Source: Serratia sp. H1w
GTDB taxonomy: Bacteria > Pseudomonadota > Gammaproteobacteria > Enterobacterales > Enterobacteriaceae
Length of the DNA stretch: 64,000 nucleotides
Assembly: GCF_000633355.1 (NCBI RefSeq)
Contig: NZ_AYMQ01000056.1
Location: 1 to 64,000, forward strand
Reading direction: 5' to 3'
The position numbers and the translations under genes were made by a program. Each line of letters begins with the position of its first letter. The stretch's first letter is position 1. This document shows, in pieces, positions 53,073 through 64,000 of this stretch. Under the pieces are notes generated by a model, which saw only the letters and a list, made by a program, of their open reading frames with translations, searched no databases and was not told the DNA's origin.

Positions 53073-55352
53073 ATGCTCAATCAAGAATTGGAACTCAGTC
53101 TCAACATGGCTTTCGCCAGAGCGCGCGAGCACAGACATGAGTTTATGACCGTGGAGCACCTGTTGCTGGCGTTACTCAGCAACCCTGCCGCGCGCGAAGC
53201 GCTCGAGGCTTGTACGGTGGATCTGGCCGCGTTACGCCAGGAGCTGGAAGCCTTTATCGAACAAACCACACCGACGCTGCCTACCAGCGAAGAGGAGCGC
53301 GACACCCAGCCGACGCTCAGCTTCCAGCGTGTGTTGCAGCGTGCGGTATTCCACGTGCAGTCCTCCGGCCGGAGCGAAGTGAGCGGTGCCAACGTGTTGG
53401 TGGCGATCTTCAGCGAACAGGAGTCCCAGGCGGCATACCTGCTGCGTAAACACGACGTCAGCCGTCTCGACGTGGTGAACTTCATTTCACATGGTACACG
53501 TAAAGATGAGCCGGGCCAGGCACCTAATGCGGAAAACCCGGTAAACGAAGAGCAGCCTGGAGGGGAAGACCGTATGGAAAACTTCACCACCAACCTCAAC
53601 CAACTGGCCCGAGTGGGCGGTATCGATCCGCTGATTGGCCGTGACCGTGAACTGGAGCGTGCCATTCAGGTGCTGTGCCGCCGCCGTAAAAACAACCCGC
53701 TGCTGGTGGGGGAATCCGGCGTAGGTAAAACCGCGATTGCCGAAGGTCTGGCCTGGAGGATCGTGCAGGGCGACGTGCCGGAGGTTATGGCTGACTGCAC
53801 GCTGTACTCGCTGGATATCGGCTCATTGCTGGCGGGCACCAAATACCGTGGCGACTTTGAGAAGCGCTTCAAGGCGCTGCTCAAGCAACTGGAACAGGAT
53901 AAGAACAGCATCCTGTTTATCGACGAAATTCACACCATCATCGGTGCCGGTGCGGCTTCTGGTGGGCAAGTGGATGCCGCCAACCTGATCAAACCGCTGC
54001 TGTCGAGCGGCAAGATCCGGGTGATCGGCTCGACCACCTATCAGGAATTCAGCAATATTTTCGAAAAAGACCGTGCGCTGGCGCGTCGCTTCCAGAAAAT
54101 AGATATCACCGAACCGACGCCGGAAGAGACCATTCAGATCATCAACGGTCTGAAAACCAAGTACGAAGCGCACCATGACGTGCGTTACACCGCCAAAGCG
54201 GTACGTGCGGCGGTGGAGCTGTCGGTGAAATACATCAACGACCGTCATCTGCCGGACAAAGCGATCGACGTGATTGATGAAGCCGGTGCGCGTAGCCGCT
54301 TGCTGCCGGTTAACAAGCGTAAGAAAACGGTCAACGTGGCGGATATCGAATCGGTGGTGGCGCGCATTGCGCGTATCCCGGAAAAAACCGTCTCGGCCAG
54401 CGATCGCGACGTGCTGAGAAGCCTGAGCGACCGTCTGAAAATGCTGGTGTTCGGCCAGGATCCGGCTATCGAAGCGCTGACCGAAGCGATCAAGATGAGC
54501 CGTGCCGGTCTGGGCCAGGATCGTAAACCTGTCGGTTCCTTCCTGTTCGCCGGGCCGACCGGAGTGGGGAAAACCGAAGTTACGGTACAGTTGGCCAAGG
54601 CTCTGGATATCGAGCTGCTGCGCTTTGATATGTCCGAATATATGGAACGTCATACCGTCAGCCGTTTGATTGGTGCACCTCCGGGCTACGTCGGTTACGA
54701 TCAGGGCGGCCTGTTGACCGATGCGGTGATCAAACATCCGCATGCGGTAGTGCTGCTTGATGAAATCGAGAAGGCGCACCCGGACGTGTTCAACCTGCTG
54801 CTGCAGGTAATGGATAACGGGACGCTGACCGATAACAACGGTCGTAAGGCAGACTTCCGTAACGTGATCCTGGTGATGACCACCAACGCCGGGGTACGCG
54901 AAACGGAACGCAAATCGATTGGCCTGATCGAGCAGGACAACAGCATCGACGCGATGGAAGAGATCAAGAAGGTGTTTACGCCAGAATTCCGTAACCGTCT
55001 GGACAACGTCATCTGGTTCAACCATCTGTCTCCGGCGGTGATCCAGCAGGTGGTCGACAAGTTTATCGTTGAACTGCAAGCACAGCTGGATGCCAAGGGC
55101 GTGTCGATGGAAGTGAGCGACGAAGCGCGTGATTGGCTGTCAGTGAAAGGCTATGACCGTGCGATGGGCGCTCGCCCAATGGCGCGTGTGATGCAGGAAA
55201 GCCTGAAAAAACCGCTGGCCAACGAGCTGCTGTTTGGTTCACTGGTTGACGGTGGTTCGGTGAAAGTCGAACTGGATAAAGAGAAGAAACAGCTGACTTA
55301 CCACTTCCTCAGCGCCCAGAAGCGTAAAGCGGATGAAGGTGCAGTGCACTAA
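53073..55352 (+). CDS. clpA: ATP-dependent Clp protease ATPase ClpA
   Basis: A 759-residue double-AAA+ unfoldase that feeds substrates into ClpP. N-domain with two Clp repeats (HRHEFMTVEHLLLALL), D1 Walker A GESGVGKTA, D2 Walker A GPTGVGKTE, and the ClpP-docking IGL loop (RKSIGLIEQ). Start ATG 53073 with GGGGAGGTGCCT before it; a GTG two codons earlier is in frame. E. coli ClpA has 758 residues. An intrinsic terminator follows 21 nt after the stop. Confidence 0.96.
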   Translation: MLNQELELSLNMAFARAREHRHEFMTVEHLLLALLSNPAAREALEACTVDLAALRQELEAFIEQTTPTLPTSEEERDTQPTLSFQRVLQRAVFHVQSSGRSEVSGANVLVAIFSEQESQAAYLLRKHDVSRLDVVNFISHGTRKDEPGQAPNAENPVNEEQPGGEDRMENFTTNLNQLARVGGIDPLIGRDRELERAIQVLCRRRKNNPLLVGESGVGKTAIAEGLAWRIVQGDVPEVMADCTLYSLDIGSLLAGTKYRGDFEKRFKALLKQLEQDKNSILFIDEIHTIIGAGAASGGQVDAANLIKPLLSSGKIRVIGSTTYQEFSNIFEKDRALARRFQKIDITEPTPEETIQIINGLKTKYEAHHDVRYTAKAVRAAVELSVKYINDRHLPDKAIDVIDEAGARSRLLPVNKRKKTVNVADIESVVARIARIPEKTVSASDRDVLRSLSDRLKMLVFGQDPAIEALTEAIKMSRAGLGQDRKPVGSFLFAGPTGVGKTEVTVQLAKALDIELLRFDMSEYMERHTVSRLIGAPPGYVGYDQGGLLTDAVIKHPHAVVLLDEIEKAHPDVFNLLLQVMDNGTLTDNNGRKADFRNVILVMTTNAGVRETERKSIGLIEQDNSIDAMEEIKKVFTPEFRNRLDNVIWFNHLSPAVIQQVVDKFIVELQAQLDAKGVSMEVSDEARDWLSVKGYDRAMGARPMARVMQESLKKPLANELLFGSLVDGGSVKVELDKEKKQLTYHFLSAQKRKADEGAVH

Positions 55353-55372
55353 GCGGTAAGGAGTTAACAAAA

Positions 55373-55400
55373 AAGCGATGCCAAGGCATCGCTTTTTTTA
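55373..55400 (+). terminator. clpA terminator
   Basis: AGCGATGCC/GGCATCGCT stem with a 2-nt loop, preceded by an A-run and followed by seven T, 21 nt after clpA. Confidence 0.92.
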
Positions 55401-55430
55401 TACGTGAAATTCACGGAGTATTTCATTTGT

Positions 55431-55455
55431 AGGATCGCCGCATGCTACGCCCGAT
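55431..55455. repeat. GCCGCATGCTGCGC palindromic repeat (family B)
   Basis: AGGATCGCCGCATGCTACGC, then CCGAT; a variant unit between the clpA terminator and a further hairpin. Degenerate partial copies appear to continue to about 55500. Confidence 0.5.
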
Positions 55456-55504
55456 CAGCTGCATGGTGCACCTGTTAAGCTGCATACCGCGTCTGTTCAA
55501 AATG

Positions 55505-55585
55505 AGTGAGCCCTCTCAGTTTACCTGCGCCAAGACAACTCGGTGGAGAACGTTGCTGCGGCGGTAAACGGAAAGGGCTCTTTTT
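55505..55585 (+). ncRNA. Candidate structured transcript or second terminator before infA
   Basis: GAGCCCT (55508-55514) pairs with AGGGCTC (55574-55580), and inside it GTTTACC (55519-55525) with GGTAAAC (55563-55569) around a 37-nt loop, with TTTTT directly after on the plus strand. The form is that of an sRNA 3' end, but I see no convincing promoter between 55400 and 55505; it could also just block read-through into the infA antisense strand. In E. coli the serW tRNA gene lies at this position; no tRNA is here. Confidence 0.35.
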
Positions 55586-55634
55586 GAGGGATCACATCCT
55601 CGGTGTCGCCAGTGGTTGGCGACGGGTGAGCCGA

Positions 55635-55871
<237 letters not shown>

Positions 55872-55959
55872 CTACCATAGTTTTTAACCGGCAAGATAAT
55901 GCCGAAAAACCCACATTATGTAAAGGAGTGTCGGTGAACAATGCACCGATCCCACAAAA

Positions 55960-56685
55960 TTAGTCAGTCTGGGTGGGTAGTACAACCAGCTGTAGGGGTA
56001 TGACTTGCGCTGTCCAGCACTCCGGCGCTAAGGTCCTGCGCTGAAGGTTGCTCAACTGCTGTAAAAATAGGCGGCGGGGGATTTCCCTCGCTCCAAGCCG
56101 GGCAGTGTGAGCGTTAAGCACCTGACAGTCAACCAATTCCCCACCATAAGCGGCAAAATGGCGGCAAAACGCAAATAAAGCACACTTTGAGGCATTGGTC
56201 GTGCGGCTGAACATCGATTCCCCGCAAAACAGCGCCCCTTGAGCCACGCCGTACAGGCCGCCAACCAACGTTTCCCCCTGCCACACTTCAATGGAATGGG
56301 CATGTCCCAGATGATGCAACTGTAGATAGGCTTGCTGCACTTCCTCGCCGATCCAGGTGCCTTCGTCGGGACGGTATGAGCAGGCGGCGATCACGGCGGC
56401 AAAATCATGGTTAAGGGTAATACGGAACGGATCGCTGCGTAGGAAGCGCTTGAGGCTGCGGCTGACGTGATATTCCGCAGGGAACAGCACCGCCCGCGGG
56501 TCCGGTGACCACCAGAGGATGGCTTCCCCTGGCGAATACCAGGGAAAGATACCGCGCTCATAGGCCGCCAGCAGTCGCGCAGGCGCAAGATCGCCACCAA
56601 TGGCCAGCAGACCATTAGGATCGTGCAGAGCGCCCTCTGGTGAAGGAAACGCGACGGACTGCGATGACAGCTTAACAATGCGCAT
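55960..56685 (-). CDS. aat: Leucyl/phenylalanyl-tRNA--protein transferase
   Basis: A 241-residue enzyme that attaches Leu or Phe to proteins with N-terminal Arg or Lys, making N-degrons read by ClpS-ClpAP. GNAT-like fold; conserved [26 protein letters not shown] (abridged), [17 protein letters not shown], and [16 protein letters not shown]. Length fits E. coli Aat (234). Its nearness to clpS-clpA reflects the shared pathway. It is 30 nt downstream of cydC, so it may be in the cydDC mRNA. Confidence 0.95.
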   Translation of the reverse strand: MRIVKLSSQSVAFPSPEGALHDPNGLLAIGGDLAPARLLAAYERGIFPWYSPGEAILWWSPDPRAVLFPAEYHVSRSLKRFLRSDPFRITLNHDFAAVIAACSYRPDEGTWIGEEVQQAYLQLHHLGHAHSIEVWQGETLVGGLYGVAQGALFCGESMFSRTTNASKCALFAFCRHFAAYGGELVDCQVLNAHTARLGAREIPRRLFLQQLSNLQRRTLAPECWTAQVIPLQLVVLPTQTD

Positions 56686-56715
56686 AAAACCTCTTAGCGT
56701 TGCCTACAGGCCGTT

Positions 56716-58452
56716 TTACAGCGATACATGGCTGATACGTTGATGGAACTGGGCATAACGGCCAGGCTGGCGCATCAGCGCGGCATGGCTGCCTTGTTCG
56801 ACGATACTGCCGCCATCCATCACGCAGATGCGATCGAAATGTTCCAGCCCATATAATCGATGAGTGACCAGGATTAACGTCTTGCCTTGGCAATGCTGGC
56901 GGAGCAGGGCCAGGATCTGTTGCTCGGTTTCGGCATCCAATCCTTCGGTAGGTTCATCCAGCAACAACAGCGGTGCCTGATGCAGCAGGGCACGGGCAAT
57001 GCCTAAACGGCGTTGTTCACCCCCGGAAAGCTGACGGCCACCTTCACCCAGCCAGGCATTCAGTCCTTCGTTTTCCAGCAACTTATCCAGCCCAACCTGT
57101 TGCAGGACGAGGTTTAACGCCTCATCGTTGGCGGCAGGGGCGGCGATACGCAGATTTTCACGCAGCGTAGAGCTGAAGATATGCACCCGTTGGCTCACCA
57201 CCGTGGTCATGGCGCGCAGCGTTGCTTCATCATAGCTAGTCAGCGGCTGGCCGTTGAGCTGGATTTGGCCGCTGTCAACATTCCAGGCTCGGGTCAGCAA
57301 TTGCAGCAGGGTCGATTTACCGCAGCCGGTACGACCCAACAGCGCGATGTGCTCGCCAGCGGCAATGGACAACGTCACGTTGTTCAACACCGGTAGCGGC
57401 TGGTCGGGATAGGTGAAGGACACCTCACTCAGTTGCAGCGCCGCGCCCGGTTGTGAAGCTGGGCCGCTGGCAGGGAAGGTGACTTCCGGTTGTTGATCGA
57501 TGATTTGTTTGACGCGGGTGGCTGAAGCGATCACCTGGCCCAGATGTTGGAACGCGGCGGCAACGGGCATCATGGCTTCAAAAGAGGCCAGGGCGGCAAA
57601 GGCAAACAGGGCAATCAACGCTCCGGGTTGGGTGTCGCCACCGATCCCCGCAGCAGCAAGCCACATCAGCAGTGTGACGGTGAGGCCGCTGGCCAGGATC
57701 ATCAATGCCTGAGTGATCCCCCCAAGCGAAGCCTGTTGCCACTGACGGCGCTGCCAACGCTGTTCGGTCGCGTTGAGTTTTTGGCGGAAAGTGTCTAGCG
57801 CACCGAACACCACCAGCTCGGCCTGCCCCTGTAGCCAGGCGGTCAGGTCTGTGCGGTATTGACTGCGTAACAGGGTCAACTCTTCCCCGATGGGCTTACC
57901 TGCGCGATAGAAAATCGGCGGTACGGCCAGCAGCAGCAATAACAAAATTCCGCCCAACGTCAGAGCCAGTGGAACATCCAGCCAGCTAAGGCCGAAAGTG
58001 ACCACCACAATCACCACCGCAGCGCTGACCATCGGCGAAATAACGCGTAGGTAGAGGTGATCGAGCGTATCGACATCGGCCACCAGGCGGTTGAGCAGCT
58101 CAGCCTGACGGAAACGGGCAATACCACCCGGTGACAGCGGCAGGATCTTGCGGAAGGTGAATACCCGCAGATGGGACAATACGCGGAAAGTGGCATCATG
58201 GCTGACGACCCGTTCTGCATAACGGCCGGCGGTACGGAAGATTGCCGCGCCCCGTACGCCAGCGGCCGGTAGCATGTAGTTGAAGGTCGTCAACCCCGCC
58301 AGTCCGGCCAGCGAGGAGGCGGCCAGGAACCATCCGGACAAGGCCAGCAAGCCGATACTGGCCAGCAAGGTGACGATGGACAGGACGATGCCCAGCAAAA
58401 TCAGGAACGTGTGGCGGCGATACAACGCCAGGAATGGCAGCAAAACGCGCAT
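56716..58452 (-). CDS. cydC: Thiol exporter subunit CydC
   Basis: A 578-residue ABC half-transporter; with CydD it exports glutathione and cysteine to the periplasm, needed for cytochrome bd assembly. Six membrane helices (about residues 10-320), then ATPase with Walker A GRTGCGKST, signature LSGGEQRR and Walker B LLLLDEPTEG. Start 58452 lies 2 nt after the cydD stop; the frame open further upstream runs into cydD and is a shadow. E. coli CydC has 573 residues. Confidence 0.95.
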   Translation of the reverse strand: MRVLLPFLALYRRHTFLILLGIVLSIVTLLASIGLLALSGWFLAASSLAGLAGLTTFNYMLPAAGVRGAAIFRTAGRYAERVVSHDATFRVLSHLRVFTFRKILPLSPGGIARFRQAELLNRLVADVDTLDHLYLRVISPMVSAAVVIVVVTFGLSWLDVPLALTLGGILLLLLLAVPPIFYRAGKPIGEELTLLRSQYRTDLTAWLQGQAELVVFGALDTFRQKLNATEQRWQRRQWQQASLGGITQALMILASGLTVTLLMWLAAAGIGGDTQPGALIALFAFAALASFEAMMPVAAAFQHLGQVIASATRVKQIIDQQPEVTFPASGPASQPGAALQLSEVSFTYPDQPLPVLNNVTLSIAAGEHIALLGRTGCGKSTLLQLLTRAWNVDSGQIQLNGQPLTSYDEATLRAMTTVVSQRVHIFSSTLRENLRIAAPAANDEALNLVLQQVGLDKLLENEGLNAWLGEGGRQLSGGEQRRLGIARALLHQAPLLLLDEPTEGLDAETEQQILALLRQHCQGKTLILVTHRLYGLEHFDRICVMDGGSIVEQGSHAALMRQPGRYAQFHQRISHVSL

Positions 58453-58454
58453 GA

Positions 58455-60221
58455 TTAAAGCTCCCCGCTGCGGTGTGCAATCAGTTTGGCAAACAGACCG
58501 GGCTGGGCGCTGAGCGTGGCGTAGTTGCCCTGCTGCACGATCTTCCCGCTGTCCATCACCCAAATCTGGTCGTAATCTTCGGTATCTTCCAACTGGTGCG
58601 TGACCAGCAGGGTAGTTTGCTGATGGGAAGCCGCATTGAGCGCCTGCATCACCAGGCGTTCGCTGTGGGCGTCCAGACTGGCCGCAGGTTCATCCAGTAA
58701 CAGCAAGCGGCGAGGGCTGAGCAGCGCCCGCGCTACGGCTACACGCTGAGCTTGCCCAACGGAAAGACGAGCCGCGCCATCACCCAGGTCAGTTTCCAGC
58801 CCCTTTGGCAGATGCGGCAGGAACTCGCTGACGTATGCCTGCTCGACGGCCTGTTGCAGCTGAGCCTCGCTGGCCTGAGGGTAACCGAGCAGAATATTTT
58901 CCCGCAGGGTTTGTGCTGGCAGATGGGGGTTTTGACCCACCCAGCCCAGTTGCTGACGCCAGTTAACCGCAGCCAGCTCGCGCAGCTCGATGCCGTTGAT
59001 CTGCAATGAACCGCGATAGGGCAGAAAACCGAGTAGCAGATTCAACAGCGAGCTCTTCCCGGCACCGCTAAGCCCGACCAAGGCGATACGCTGATTGGGG
59101 AGTAGGGTAAAATCAAGCGGTCCGGCTAGCAGTACGCCATTGGGGGAGAGAATTTCCAGCTCCCGGGCCTGAACCGTCAGCGGCTCTTCGCTATTTAGCG
59201 TTTGCGCGCCATTCCCAACCTGCTCGCCTTCGGCTGCCAGGAAAGTTTCCAGTGCTTCAGCTGCGCCCACGGCCTGTGCTTTGGCGTGGTAAAACGCCCC
59301 CAGATCGCGCAACGGTTGGAAAAACTCCGGCGCCAGGATCAGCACCAGGAAACCGGCAAACAGCGTAACGCCTGTGCCGTAACTGCCAAAGTCCAGCTCA
59401 CCGAGGTAGGAGAAGCCAAAATAGACCGCAACCATGGCGATGGAAAGCGAGGCGAAGAATTCCAGCACCGCAGAGGAGAGGAAGGCCAGGCGCAGTACTT
59501 CCATGGTGCGCTGGCGGAAATCTTCTGACGATTTGGCAATGTGGTCGGTTTCTGCCTGGCCGCGATTAAACAAACGCAACGTATCCAGGCCGCGCAGGCG
59601 ATCGAGGAAGTTGCCGCTAAGCCGGGCCAATGCAACAAAGTTACGGCGGTTGGCATCGGCGGCCCCCATCCCGACCAGAGCCATAAACAGCGGGATCAGC
59701 GGGGCGGTCGCCAGCAGGATAAACCCGGCGGCCCAGTTGATAGGGAAGACGGTGATCAGGATCAGCAGCGGAATAAACACGGCCAGATACATTTGCGGCA
59801 GATAGCGGGAATAGTAATCCTGCATGTCTTCGATTTGCTCAACGATGATGCTGGCCCAACTACCGGCAGGTTTGCCCTGGATCCAGGCGGGGCCAAGCTG
59901 TTGCAGCTTATCCAATACCTGAGAGCGCATACGTTGGCGGATAACCTGCCCGCAGATAAAGCCAACCCGTTCACGCAGCCAGCTCAGGAAGGCCCGCAGG
60001 GCAAAGGTGGCTGCCAGCCAGATAAACGATGAGACAAGCTCAGCGCGAGGCTGGTGCTCAATAATCAGGGCATGGAGCAGGGAGGCCAACAGCCAGGCCT
60101 GGGCGACAATCAAAATGCCGCTTGCCAGACCTAACAGCATGGATAAACGCAGCCAACGCTGCGCCAACGTACTCTGTGTTTTGAGCCAACGGGTTAACTG
60201 GTGCTGTCTGGTTTTTTTCAT
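58455..60221 (-). CDS. cydD: Thiol exporter subunit CydD
   Basis: A 588-residue ABC half-transporter, same length as E. coli CydD. Membrane domain first, then ATPase with Walker A GLSGAGKSS, signature LSVGQAQR (the Val is also in E. coli) and Walker B LLLLDEPAAS. It is the first gene of cydDC; trxB lies upstream on the same strand with a terminator between. Confidence 0.95.
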   Translation of the reverse strand: MKKTRQHQLTRWLKTQSTLAQRWLRLSMLLGLASGILIVAQAWLLASLLHALIIEHQPRAELVSSFIWLAATFALRAFLSWLRERVGFICGQVIRQRMRSQVLDKLQQLGPAWIQGKPAGSWASIIVEQIEDMQDYYSRYLPQMYLAVFIPLLILITVFPINWAAGFILLATAPLIPLFMALVGMGAADANRRNFVALARLSGNFLDRLRGLDTLRLFNRGQAETDHIAKSSEDFRQRTMEVLRLAFLSSAVLEFFASLSIAMVAVYFGFSYLGELDFGSYGTGVTLFAGFLVLILAPEFFQPLRDLGAFYHAKAQAVGAAEALETFLAAEGEQVGNGAQTLNSEEPLTVQARELEILSPNGVLLAGPLDFTLLPNQRIALVGLSGAGKSSLLNLLLGFLPYRGSLQINGIELRELAAVNWRQQLGWVGQNPHLPAQTLRENILLGYPQASEAQLQQAVEQAYVSEFLPHLPKGLETDLGDGAARLSVGQAQRVAVARALLSPRRLLLLDEPAASLDAHSERLVMQALNAASHQQTTLLVTHQLEDTEDYDQIWVMDSGKIVQQGNYATLSAQPGLFAKLIAHRSGEL

Positions 60222-60429
60222 CAGGTAGTCTGCGTCGCCGATGCCTGTTGTAGCAGGCTTGGTTAACGTACTGTTAAAAAAGTGTTTGTCTCAGCCGGAA
60301 ATAAGACAAGTGAACGCTAATGTTACCTCGTCACTCGTTAGACGTGAAATAAATATCCCTTTCATAACTTGGGCAGCAGTCACGTTTTTAACGTGGATAG
60401 GGTTGTTTTGAACGTTTAACTGCGGGGGG

Positions 60430-60518
60430 ATAAAAATAAGGCGGCCAATTGGCCGCCTTACTACTGCTGAAGCTTTATCAGCAGGTTCGCTACGTAGCGA
60501 ACCTGCATGCTGCGCCCG
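60430..60518 (-). terminator. trxB terminator and adjacent palindromes
   Basis: AAGGCGGCC/GGCCGCCTT (60438-60459, AATT loop) is followed on the minus strand by TTATTTTTAT: an intrinsic terminator for trxB. Upstream of it a perfect 26-bp palindrome GCAGGTTCGCTAC/GTAGCGAACCTGC (60481-60506) joins a family B unit (ATGCTGCGCCCG, 60504-60518). The rest of the 309-nt gap to cydD carries its promoter; I see nothing else. Confidence 0.75.
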
Positions 60519-60530
60519 TTTGCAGTTAAG

Positions 60531-62191
<1,661 letters not shown>

Positions 62192-62686
62192 ATGGTAGAT
62201 ACTAAAAAACGCCCGGGTAAAGATCTCGACCGTATCGATCGCAACATCCTCAATGAGTTGCAGAAGGATGGGCGCATTTCGAACGTCGAACTTTCGAAGC
62301 GCGTGGGGTTATCCCCAACCCCTTGTTTGGAGCGTGTGCGCCGTCTTGAGCGTCAAGGCTTTATTCATGGGTATACCGCATTGCTTAACCCGCATTATCT
62401 GGATGCATCCTTGCTGGTCTTCGTGGAAATCACGCTGAACCGCGGTGCGCCAGACGTGTTTGAGCAATTCAACTCAGCGGTGCAAAAACTTGAAGAAATC
62501 CAGGAGTGTCATCTGGTTTCCGGTGATTTCGACTATCTGTTGAAAACCCGTGTGCCAGATATGTCAGCTTACCGTAAGCTGTTAGGCGAAACTCTGTTGC
62601 GTTTACCGGGGGTTAATGACACCCGTACTTACGTCGTGATGGAAGAAGTGAAACAGAGTAACCGTCTGGTTATCAAAACACGGTAA
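62192..62686 (+). CDS. lrp: Leucine-responsive regulator Lrp
   Basis: A 164-residue global regulator, nearly identical to E. coli Lrp (164). The helix-turn-helix is ISNVELSKRVGLSPTPCLER; the C-terminal RAM domain senses leucine (HLVSGDFDYLLKTRV). Start 62192 (MVDTKKRPGKDLDRIDRN); the frame is open 13 codons further. Lrp is the known regulator of sdaC-type serine genes and of amino acid uptake, so several genes of this window may be targets. Confidence 0.97.
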   Translation: MVDTKKRPGKDLDRIDRNILNELQKDGRISNVELSKRVGLSPTPCLERVRRLERQGFIHGYTALLNPHYLDASLLVFVEITLNRGAPDVFEQFNSAVQKLEEIQECHLVSGDFDYLLKTRVPDMSAYRKLLGETLLRLPGVNDTRTYVVMEEVKQSNRLVIKTR

Positions 62687-62744
62687 GGTGCAGGTGCAAA
62701 ACCTGATTAAATTCGTTACACTCCTGTTTATTCATACAGTTTTG

Positions 62745-62768
62745 GCGCCGGGGAAGATTCCCGGCGCT
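62745..62768 (+). terminator. lrp terminator
   Basis: GCGCCGGG/CCCGGCGC stem with a 7-nt loop, 58 nt after lrp; the T-run after it is weak (TGTTACTC). Confidence 0.65.
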
Positions 62769-62806
62769 GTTACTCTATCCGTCAACAGGAACCTGGAGTG
62801 CCTTTC

Positions 62807-64000
62807 TTGAGCCAGGAATACACAGAAGATAAAGAAGTTACCCTGAAAAAACTCAGCAGTGGGCGGCGTTTGCTCGAGGCTGTGTTGATCGTGGTGGCCA
62901 TTTTTGCCGTTTACCTCATGGCTGCGTTGGTCAGTTTCAATCCTTCCGATCCCAGTTGGTCGCAAACTGCCTGGCATGAGCCGATCCACAATCTGGGCGG
63001 CGGCGTAGGCGCATGGTTGGCCGACACGTTGTTCTTCACCTTTGGGGTCCTTGCCTATGCGATCCCGCCGATTATGCTGGTGTTGTGCTTGTCGGGTTAC
63101 CGTCGGCGCGATAACGGCGAGTACGTCGATTTCTTCGGACTTTCGTTGCGTTTGATCGGTACGTTGGCGCTGGTGCTTACCTCGTGTGGCCTGGCCGCGT
63201 TGAACGTTGACGATCTCTATTACTTCGCTTCCGGCGGGGTGATTGGCAGCCTGTTGAGCAATGCCATGTTGCCGTGGTTTAACGGTATTGGCGCCACGTT
63301 GGCGCTGCTTGGCATTTGGGCCGTGGGGTTGACCCTGTTCACCGGCTGGTCGTGGCTGGTGATTGCGGAAAAAATTGGTGGCGTGGTACTGGGAGTCGCT
63401 ACCTTTATGACCAACCGTTCACGCCGTGAAGACCGCTATCACGACGATGATGACATCGTGCTCGATGATCGTGAGGAAAGCGGCCAACAACAGACAACCG
63501 CTGCTTTGGCCGAAGAAGAGAACGACGTGTTGTTCTCTGCGCCTTCCGTGACCGAAACCGCCGAGGAAGCCGCACAAGATGCCGCCGATCCTTTATTGAG
63601 CGGTTTGCGTGCCAGCGATGATGAAATCCCGCTAGCCGAATCCACTCCGGTCGTTAGCGATATCCCGGTGATGCCGAAAGCGGCCGTTCAGGCTCCTGTC
63701 ACCGTGGCCCCGGTAGCGCCTGCTTCCATCAATCAACATTCATTAACCCCTGCGCAGCCACAAGACACACCGCCGCTGTATTCGTTTGAAGTGCCAGAAG
63801 AAACGCCGGCACCGAGAACGACACGCGTGGTGGAGCCTTATCGTGAAGAACGTGAGCCGCGCCTGGGTGATTGGCAGACCCCCGTTGCAGCAAAACCGGA
63901 GCCGTCACCGTTTGATTTCTCTGCGGCTCAGCGGGATAGCGACGATGTCATGGGTTCTACCGGCTTCAGCGCCACAGAAGCTGTGAAGCCAGCGGCAATT
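62807..64000 (+). CDS. ftsK: DNA translocase FtsK (5' part)
   Basis: The first 398 codons of FtsK, which runs off the window. FtsK links cell division with chromosome dimer resolution: an N-terminal four-helix membrane domain for the septum, a long linker and a C-terminal RecA-like motor (not in this window). Start is TTG 62807 (MSQEYTEDKEVTLKKLSSGRR), identical in placement to E. coli, with GGAG upstream. Helices are visible about residues 25-45, 75-95, 110-130 and 165-185 (VVLGVATFMTNRSRRED after). The linker is rich in Asp, Glu, Pro, Ala and Gln as usual. Confidence 0.96.
   Translation, partial: MSQEYTEDKEVTLKKLSSGRRLLEAVLIVVAIFAVYLMAALVSFNPSDPSWSQTAWHEPIHNLGGGVGAWLADTLFFTFGVLAYAIPPIMLVLCLSGYRRRDNGEYVDFFGLSLRLIGTLALVLTSCGLAALNVDDLYYFASGGVIGSLLSNAMLPWFNGIGATLALLGIWAVGLTLFTGWSWLVIAEKIGGVVLGVATFMTNRSRREDRYHDDDDIVLDDREESGQQQTTAALAEEENDVLFSAPSVTETAEEAAQDAADPLLSGLRASDDEIPLAESTPVVSDIPVMPKAAVQAPVTVAPVAPASINQHSLTPAQPQDTPPLYSFEVPEETPAPRTTRVVEPYREEREPRLGDWQTPVAAKPEPSPFDFSAAQRDSDDVMGSTGFSATEAVKPAAI

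Noticed and set aside
53823-55079. 418-codon minus-strand frame opposite clpA
   Set aside because: Shadow of ClpA; composition rich in His/Gln/Arg without any motif.
55353-55634. tRNA-Ser gene expected from E. coli synteny
   Set aside because: No acceptor/anticodon/T-arm pattern or CCA end found.

Overview
The window reads as chromosome of an enterobacterium, most likely Serratia or a close relative in Yersiniaceae. From about 15.5 kb to the right edge the gene order follows the Escherichia coli ybjL-to-ftsK segment almost gene for gene: ybjL, ybjM, grxA, ybjC, rimK, ybjN, potFGHI, rlmC, art genes, ybjP, ybjQ, amiD, ybjS, ybjT, ltaE, poxB, hcr, hcp, lysO, ybjD, ybjX, macAB, cspD, clpS, clpA, infA, aat, cydCD, trxB, lrp, ftsK. 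Proteins are close to but clearly distinct from E. coli. The intergenic repeats (paired CCCTCACCCTAACCC palindromes, GCCGCATGCTGCGC palindromes and one Yersinia-type palindromic element) fit Serratia/Yersinia better than Escherichia. The species call is an inference from recall, not from a search.

Left part (0-15.5 kb): a CorA-type ion channel, a GNAT acetyltransferase, a YjaA-like protein, GstB, a HAD phosphatase, the carboxypeptidase DacC, the serine catabolic pair sdaC-sdaB, a deoxyribose block (deoR, a short-form deoC and a divergent DeoX-like mutarotase with two DeoR-type operators between them), two PAP2 phosphatases (one YbjG, the other preceded by a PmrA-type box), ecotin, an LpxA paralogue lying outside any lpx cluster, and a Usp protein. 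Several of these act on the envelope or on lipid A.

Middle part (15.5-46 kb): the sRNA gene rybB is intact, with a sigma-E promoter and its own terminator, beside ybjL. Then come redox and ribosome-modification genes (grxA, rimK), putrescine uptake (potFGHI, with a palindromic repeat inserted directly after potF), 23S rRNA methylation (rlmC), arginine uptake (artJ, artPIQM, with ARG boxes), lipoproteins and small envelope proteins, amiD, two SDR proteins, and two neighbouring broken genes: an MBL-fold hydrolase with a 1-nt frameshift and ltaE with an amber codon. poxB, a 270-bp MITE-like element, hcr-hcp (NsrR/FNR-type sites upstream) and lysO follow.

Right part (46-64 kb): the OLD-family nuclease ybjD, ybjX, the macrolide/peptide exporter macAB, cspD, the N-degron machinery clpS-clpA with aat nearby, infA, the thiol exporter cydDC, trxB, lrp and the 5' part of ftsK, which runs off the window. 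Relative to the E. coli order, nfsA, ybjO, aqpZ and the serW tRNA are absent from their expected positions. No tRNA, rRNA, prophage, complete insertion sequence or CRISPR array was seen. I did not find a convincing undescribed multi-gene system. The best leads are the divergent LpxA paralogue, the MITE-like element, the PmrA-box PAP2 enzyme and the compact deo regulon.
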